Positions 5,638-8,229 of a stretch of 8,229 nt of DNA are shown piece by piece. Each line of letters opens with the position of its first letter. Position 1 is the first letter of the stretch. The position numbers and the translations under genes are program-made. Origin of the DNA: Candidatus Daviesbacteria bacterium RIFCSPLOWO2_02_FULL_41_8 (lineage in GTDB: Bacteria > Patescibacteriota > Microgenomatia > Daviesbacterales > UBA10151); the NCBI GenBank assembly GCA_001777455.1, contig MFDZ01000019.1:556-8784 (forward strand), in the 5' to 3' direction. The notes beneath the pieces were generated by a model. The model worked only from the letters and a program-made list of their open reading frames with translations. It had not been told where the DNA came from and made no database searches.

Positions 5638-6771
5638 CTATTTATTAACATAATCTTCTCCCAACAGCAAATTTATTTGCGCCCTGGAAGAATTAAGTTC
5701 CTGGGAATCACCGGCGTTATCCGTAGCAAAGATTTGCTGAAGTCTTTTAAGCGTTACCGACTTTTCGCCAGTTACTTTTGTCTTCCTCACTTCTTCAGTA
5801 TTGCCCGTAATAATGACATTTCCCCCCAGATTCCTTATCAGTCTTGCCCATTTAACCGCCATCTGACCTTTACTGGTTCCGTTAAAAACCGCGATGGTTT
5901 TATGCTCGGAAACAATTTTCGGATCTGCTAATACGGATAAAACACTGTCCAGTTTAACCGGATCCCCGGTAAAAACAAACGTGCCGTCAGGCAGGTTTCC
6001 CTTATCCAATACATTAAGCTTATCAAGACTGATCTCTTCCACTTTATCAAACCTAACTTTGGATAACCGGAAATCAAGCCTCAACAGCTCCAAAAGATTT
6101 AAGTCTGTTTTCAAAACCGGCAAAAGGTTAAATATAAAAAAGGGGTTTTTCCTTAAACTATCTACAATTTCTATTACCGGCCTCTCAGGATTTAAGTCTT
6201 TAAGATCCAAAAATCCATCAACTGGAACGGCCAGAAAATTTGTTATTGTATTCACCAATAACTTATGGCCTCCCAGTTGTTTTTGGGATTCACCCAGCTC
6301 ATATACGGACCGGAGCTGCCAGGATCCAAACCCGAAAGGAACTTCTAGAAAAGTTTCATCCGGAATATTCACAATTGCCACTTTTGATTCTTTAGGATTA
6401 TAAGAAAGCAGGGAAATTTTGTCTGTGCGGATTAATAGATTAAGATTAAATTCTCCGTTCCAATGATATTTCCTCGGGATGTTTGTTTGTATATTCCAAG
6501 AATTAAATAAACTTTGAGTAAACTTTATTCCCCAGGAAAGCAATAAAAGTCCGACCACCAGTCCTAAAACAAAAAGAGCAAGTTTATTCCTCCTGCTTAT
6601 TTTTATCCTGGATTGGGCATCTTTCCAGCCCCGATTTGACCGTGACAAGGATCCTTTGGCTAAATCATGGCGCTGTTTTTTACCGAGCATACTTCCAGTG
6701 TACATAACAGGGGCTTGACTGTGCAACTGCTTTTTCGTTACAGTTACATAAAGAGAGGGGGTGAAATTCAT
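5638..6771 (-). CDS. LCP-like (LytR-CpsA-Psr) membrane protein with LytR_C domain
   Basis: LCP proteins attach glycopolymers to the cell wall or surface. Seen: a basic cytosolic N-terminus, one membrane span (about 63-81), and an LCP-like region with RTDKISLLSYNPKESKVAIV (115-134), NIPDETFLEVP (135-145) and TNFLAVPVDGFLDLKDL (177-193). A LytR_C-like domain covers about 290-371, with TIAVFNGTSKGQMAVKWARL and SSRAQINLLLGEDY. The catalytic-core words are altered: the family's 'IPRD' arginine is replaced (IPDE), and no later arginine-rich LCP motif is visible. It may therefore be a non-catalytic relative. The start is uncertain. ATG 6771 gives 377 aa, but its first codons overlap the promoter and ribosome site of the divergent gene. 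Internal ATGs at 6705 and 6690 (residues 23 and 28) are good alternatives; none has a strong Shine-Dalgarno site. Confidence 0.8.
   Translation of the reverse strand: MNFTPSLYVTVTKKQLHSQAPVMYTGSMLGKKQRHDLAKGSLSRSNRGWKDAQSRIKISRRNKLALFVLGLVVGLLLLSWGIKFTQSLFNSWNIQTNIPRKYHWNGEFNLNLLIRTDKISLLSYNPKESKVAIVNIPDETFLEVPFGFGSWQLRSVYELGESQKQLGGHKLLVNTITNFLAVPVDGFLDLKDLNPERPVIEIVDSLRKNPFFIFNLLPVLKTDLNLLELLRLDFRLSKVRFDKVEEISLDKLNVLDKGNLPDGTFVFTGDPVKLDSVLSVLADPKIVSEHKTIAVFNGTSKGQMAVKWARLIRNLGGNVIITGNTEEVRKTKVTGEKSVTLKRLQQIFATDNAGDSQELNSSRAQINLLLGEDYVNK
6715..6744 (+). promoter_or_regulatory. Possible promoter of the small Pro-rich gene
   Basis: TTGACT (6715-6720; 5 of 6) and TACAGT (6739-6744; 4 of 6) are separated by 18 bp. 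The start point would be near 6751, leaving a leader of about 19 bases that contains the ribosome site at 6756-6764. It lies inside the longest reading of the divergent LCP-like gene. Confidence 0.4.
6756..6764 (+). promoter_or_regulatory. Strong Shine-Dalgarno site setting the small gene's start
   Basis: AGGGGGTGA differs from the ideal AGGAGGTGA at one position, which still allows a G-U pair. The run of G ends 8 bp before ATG 6770. This supports ATG 6770 over the in-frame GTG at 6761, which lies within the site itself. Confidence 0.65.
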
Positions 6772-6973
6772 GAATCCAACAGATCCAAATCAATCAGATC
6801 CTAATGCAGTGCCGGCCGCTGATCCTAATGCGGGACAAACTGTACAGGAGGCTCCGGTTACACCTGAGTTTCCTGCAACACCGGAAGCACCTGTAACACC
6901 TGAGGCTCCGACCGAAGATCCGGGAATGGGCGGCGGTGACCAAAATCCTGCAGGCGGCGCGCCGGTAGTCTGA
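6770..6973 (+). CDS. Small acidic Pro/Glu-rich disordered protein (67 aa)
   Basis: ATG 6770 to TGA 6971-6973. Seen: three DPN motifs (residues 5-7, 10-12, 18-20), then a hexad repeat APVTPE-FPATPE-APVTPE (28-45), and a Gly/Pro-rich tail (GMGGGDQNPAGGAPVV). There are no hydrophobic segments, no cysteines and no positive charges, so it is probably unstructured. A strong Shine-Dalgarno site, a plausible promoter and a terminator hairpin just downstream argue that it is a true gene and not chance. Its ATG overlaps the longest possible start of the divergent LCP-like gene in a shared CATG. Short proteins of this composition are, from memory, frequent in Microgenomates; no function is known to me. 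Confidence 0.7.
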   Translation: MNPTDPNQSDPNAVPAADPNAGQTVQEAPVTPEFPATPEAPVTPEAPTEDPGMGGGDQNPAGGAPVV

Positions 6974-6974
6974 T

Positions 6975-6990
6975 ATTCTTTGCAAAGAAT
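6975..6990. repeat. Perfect 16-bp palindrome after the small gene
   Basis: ATTCTTTGCAAAGAAT reads the same on both strands with no spacer, beginning 2 bp after the TGA stop. In RNA it could fold as a 6-bp stem with a 4-base loop. As DNA it has the form of a dimeric-protein binding site. It contains TTGCAA, the word that is doubled upstream of yebC. Confidence 0.7.
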
Positions 6991-6992
6991 TT

Positions 6993-7023
6993 AAAGAGAG
7001 GGGGGGCGCAGGCTCCCCTCTTT
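6993..7023. terminator. Bidirectional terminator between small gene and tgt
   Basis: AGAGGGG (6997-7003) pairs with CCCCTCT (7015-7021). The stem extends on both sides with G-T and Watson-Crick pairs to about 11 bp (6995-7023), with a 7-base loop. On the plus strand the trailing bases are TTTCTAATCTT. On the minus strand, directly after the tgt stop codon, the stem is followed by TTTAAATTCTTT. It fits shared termination of two convergent genes. Confidence 0.7.
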
Positions 7024-8202
7024 CTAATCTTGTAAAAAACCGGATTTAAACTTTTTGAAATTATTTCCCTTAATTGAATCCCTCATCGCGCTTACCAGAT
7101 GAATAATAAAATAAACATTATGCAAAGTTGCCAGTTGATGGTATAAAATTTCATCAGCCATATATAAATGACGCAGATAAGCTCTGGAAAAATTGCCGCA
7201 TGTTAAACAGCCGCATGCCGGATCAATGGGTTTTTTATCAGCAGTAAACTTGCTTTGCCTGATATTAATAAAAGAATTGGGTGAAATATACAAAGAACCG
7301 AACCTGGCCCGTCTCATCGGCGCCACACAGTCAAAAAAATCCACTCCCCTCTCTACGCCATTAAATAAGTCCTCTACCTCTCCGATACCCAACAAATGCC
7401 TGGGTTTATCTTCAGAAACTTCATCAACAACCCATTCCACAATCCTGCAAAGATCCCGTTTGTCGCCATATATCCCGCCAATGGCTATAGCGTCGAAGTT
7501 ATCATCGGTAAACCGGGCCGATCTGATCCGCAGATCTTTGTGAGTTCCGCCATGAATTACTCCGTATAATATTTGGCTACTGTCATGACATGAACGTTTA
7601 TATGCCTCTAAGCTTCGCAGACCCCATCTTTCAGTTAATTCTATAGATTCCAGCATTTGGGCTTTTGAATGCTTAGATGATTCGTGGTCGTCAAAAGCCA
7701 CAATCAGATCTGCTCCTAATTGACGCTGAATTTTTATTGATTTTTCCGGGGTTAAAATATGCTTTGACCCATCCAAATGGGATTGAAAAACCACTCCTTC
7801 CTCTGTAATTTTGTTTAACCTCGGCTTTGATACATAATTACTTTCCCTTTTCCGCTTTCCCCTTTCCGCTACAACCTTGCTGTTTCCGTGCTCCAGTGCC
7901 ACGCCCAAAGAAAATACCTGAAATCCGCCGGAGTCTGTCATAATCGGCTTGTCCCAGCCCATGAACTTGTGCAGCCCTCCAAAACTTTCTATCAAATCTG
8001 CGCCCGGCCGGAGCATCAGATGATAAGTATTAGCTAAAACTATCTGGGCGCCGATTTCCGAGAGCTCCCGGGGCCCCAGCGCCTTAACTGTAGCCTGTGT
8101 CCCCACCGGGATAAAATTAGGGGTATCTATAACCCCATGCTGCGTCGTCAACTCCCCAACTCTGGCTTTGCCATCCTTATGTAAAATTTTGAAACTTGTC
8201 AT
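7024..8202 (-). CDS. tgt: Queuine/preQ1 tRNA-guanine transglycosylase (Tgt)
   Basis: Tgt exchanges guanine at the wobble position 34 of tRNAs with GUN anticodons for preQ1 (or queuine). Seen: FIPVGTQATVKAL (30-42), ANTYHLMLRPG (57-67), TDSGGFQVFSLG (89-100) with the catalytic-site D90, AFDDH (169-173), GVDFFDCVAPMRRAR (286-300) with the nucleophile D291, and a zinc site C330-x-C332-x2-C335 plus H361. Length is 392 against about 375 in E. coli. The excess is an insertion of about 27 residues between FSLG and KITEEGV, partly encoded by a heptamer array. The guanine-binding Gln of 'GIxQG' is His here (H217 in GVIHGG). GGAG (8213-8210) sits 7 bp before ATG 8202. No queuosine synthesis genes are in the window. 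Confidence 0.96.
   Translation of the reverse strand: MTSFKILHKDGKARVGELTTQHGVIDTPNFIPVGTQATVKALGPRELSEIGAQIVLANTYHLMLRPGADLIESFGGLHKFMGWDKPIMTDSGGFQVFSLGVALEHGNSKVVAERGKRKRESNYVSKPRLNKITEEGVVFQSHLDGSKHILTPEKSIKIQRQLGADLIVAFDDHESSKHSKAQMLESIELTERWGLRSLEAYKRSCHDSSQILYGVIHGGTHKDLRIRSARFTDDNFDAIAIGGIYGDKRDLCRIVEWVVDEVSEDKPRHLLGIGEVEDLFNGVERGVDFFDCVAPMRRARFGSLYISPNSFINIRQSKFTADKKPIDPACGCLTCGNFSRAYLRHLYMADEILYHQLATLHNVYFIIHLVSAMRDSIKGNNFKKFKSGFLQD
7842..7869. repeat. Heptamer tandem array inside tgt, 4 x TTTCCNN
   Basis: Four head-to-tail heptamers: TTTCCCT (7842), TTTCCGC (7849), TTTCCCC (7856) and TTTCCGC (7863). They encode the very basic stretch AERGKRKRES (residues 112-121) within a family-atypical insertion. 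The array has the same 28-bp size as those at 1873 and 3591. It is the most diverged of the three, so probably the oldest. Confidence 0.85.
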
Positions 8203-8212
8203 GTCTTTTCTC

Positions 8213-8229
8213 CGTCATTGCGAGGAGCG
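8213..8229. repeat. Edge of a second dispersed repeat, cut by the window end
   Basis: CGTCATTGCGAGGAGCG matches from memory the opening of a very common dispersed repeat ('gtcattgcgaggagcgaagcgacgaagcaatc'), whose spurious translation reads like CEERSDEAI. It touches the Shine-Dalgarno bases of tgt, so the element apparently lies directly upstream of the gene. Only 17 bp are visible. Confidence 0.55.

Noticed and set aside
5677..6403. Two plus-strand frames opposite the LCP-like gene
   Set aside because: Antisense shadows with no start signals; the minus-strand frame has recognisable LCP-like and LytR_C motifs.
6794..6985. 63-codon minus-strand Arg/Cys-rich frame
   Set aside because: Antisense of the Pro-rich small gene, which has the promoter and ribosome site.
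7193..7543. 116-codon plus-strand frame inside tgt
   Set aside because: Antisense of a clearly conserved tgt region including the zinc site.

Overview
The window most resembles a Candidate Phyla Radiation (Patescibacteria) genome, probably of the Microgenomates type. This is an inference from several signs seen here: secreted-type proteins with a 'GIxLxxxQQxxKS(K/R)AT' stretch right after the membrane anchor, a yebC-ruvC pair followed by an unnamed multi-span membrane protein, insertions in the conserved enzymes, and a tiny Pro/Glu-rich gene. TGA is used as a normal stop (yebC and the small plus-strand gene), so the code looks standard (table 11). No taxonomic marker gene is present, so the placement rests on family memory.

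Layout. Positions 1-954 hold two adjacent minus-strand genes for membrane-anchored surface proteins. The downstream one runs off the window and carries a Pro-Ala-Thr linker built on a 51-bp DNA repeat. Positions 955-1909 are a long stretch with no convincing gene; it contains a mobile-type hairpin repeat, one perfect DnaA-box word and short tandem arrays. Positions 1910-4041 are a minus-strand operon yebC > ruvC > polytopic membrane protein. It is divergent from a plus-strand TPR gene at 4165-4899, with a promoter region between them. Positions 4918-6771 are a minus-strand pair: an LCP-like/LytR_C protein, then a single-span protein. A small plus-strand Pro-rich gene (6770-6973) is divergent from the LCP-like gene and convergent with tgt (7024-8202, minus); a GC-rich bidirectional hairpin separates it from tgt. 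The window ends inside another dispersed repeat just upstream of tgt.

How the genes fit together. The recognisable functions are Holliday-junction resolution (RuvC), a YebC/PmpR-family protein, tRNA guanine transglycosylation (Tgt), and envelope or surface proteins. I see no defence system, CRISPR array, transposase gene or RNA gene. Start signals are mixed: clear Shine-Dalgarno sites precede tgt, the polytopic protein and the small Pro-rich gene. ruvC overlaps yebC by ATGA. yebC, the TPR gene and the first surface gene have short leaders without a Shine-Dalgarno site.

The most notable structure is three separate 28-bp arrays of four head-to-tail heptamers, each with a different heptamer. 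One is intergenic (1873-1900), one lies inside yebC (3591-3618) and one inside tgt (7842-7869). Both intragenic arrays encode basic segments inside insertions relative to the usual protein family. This suggests a heptamer-array process that also enters loops of conserved housekeeping genes.
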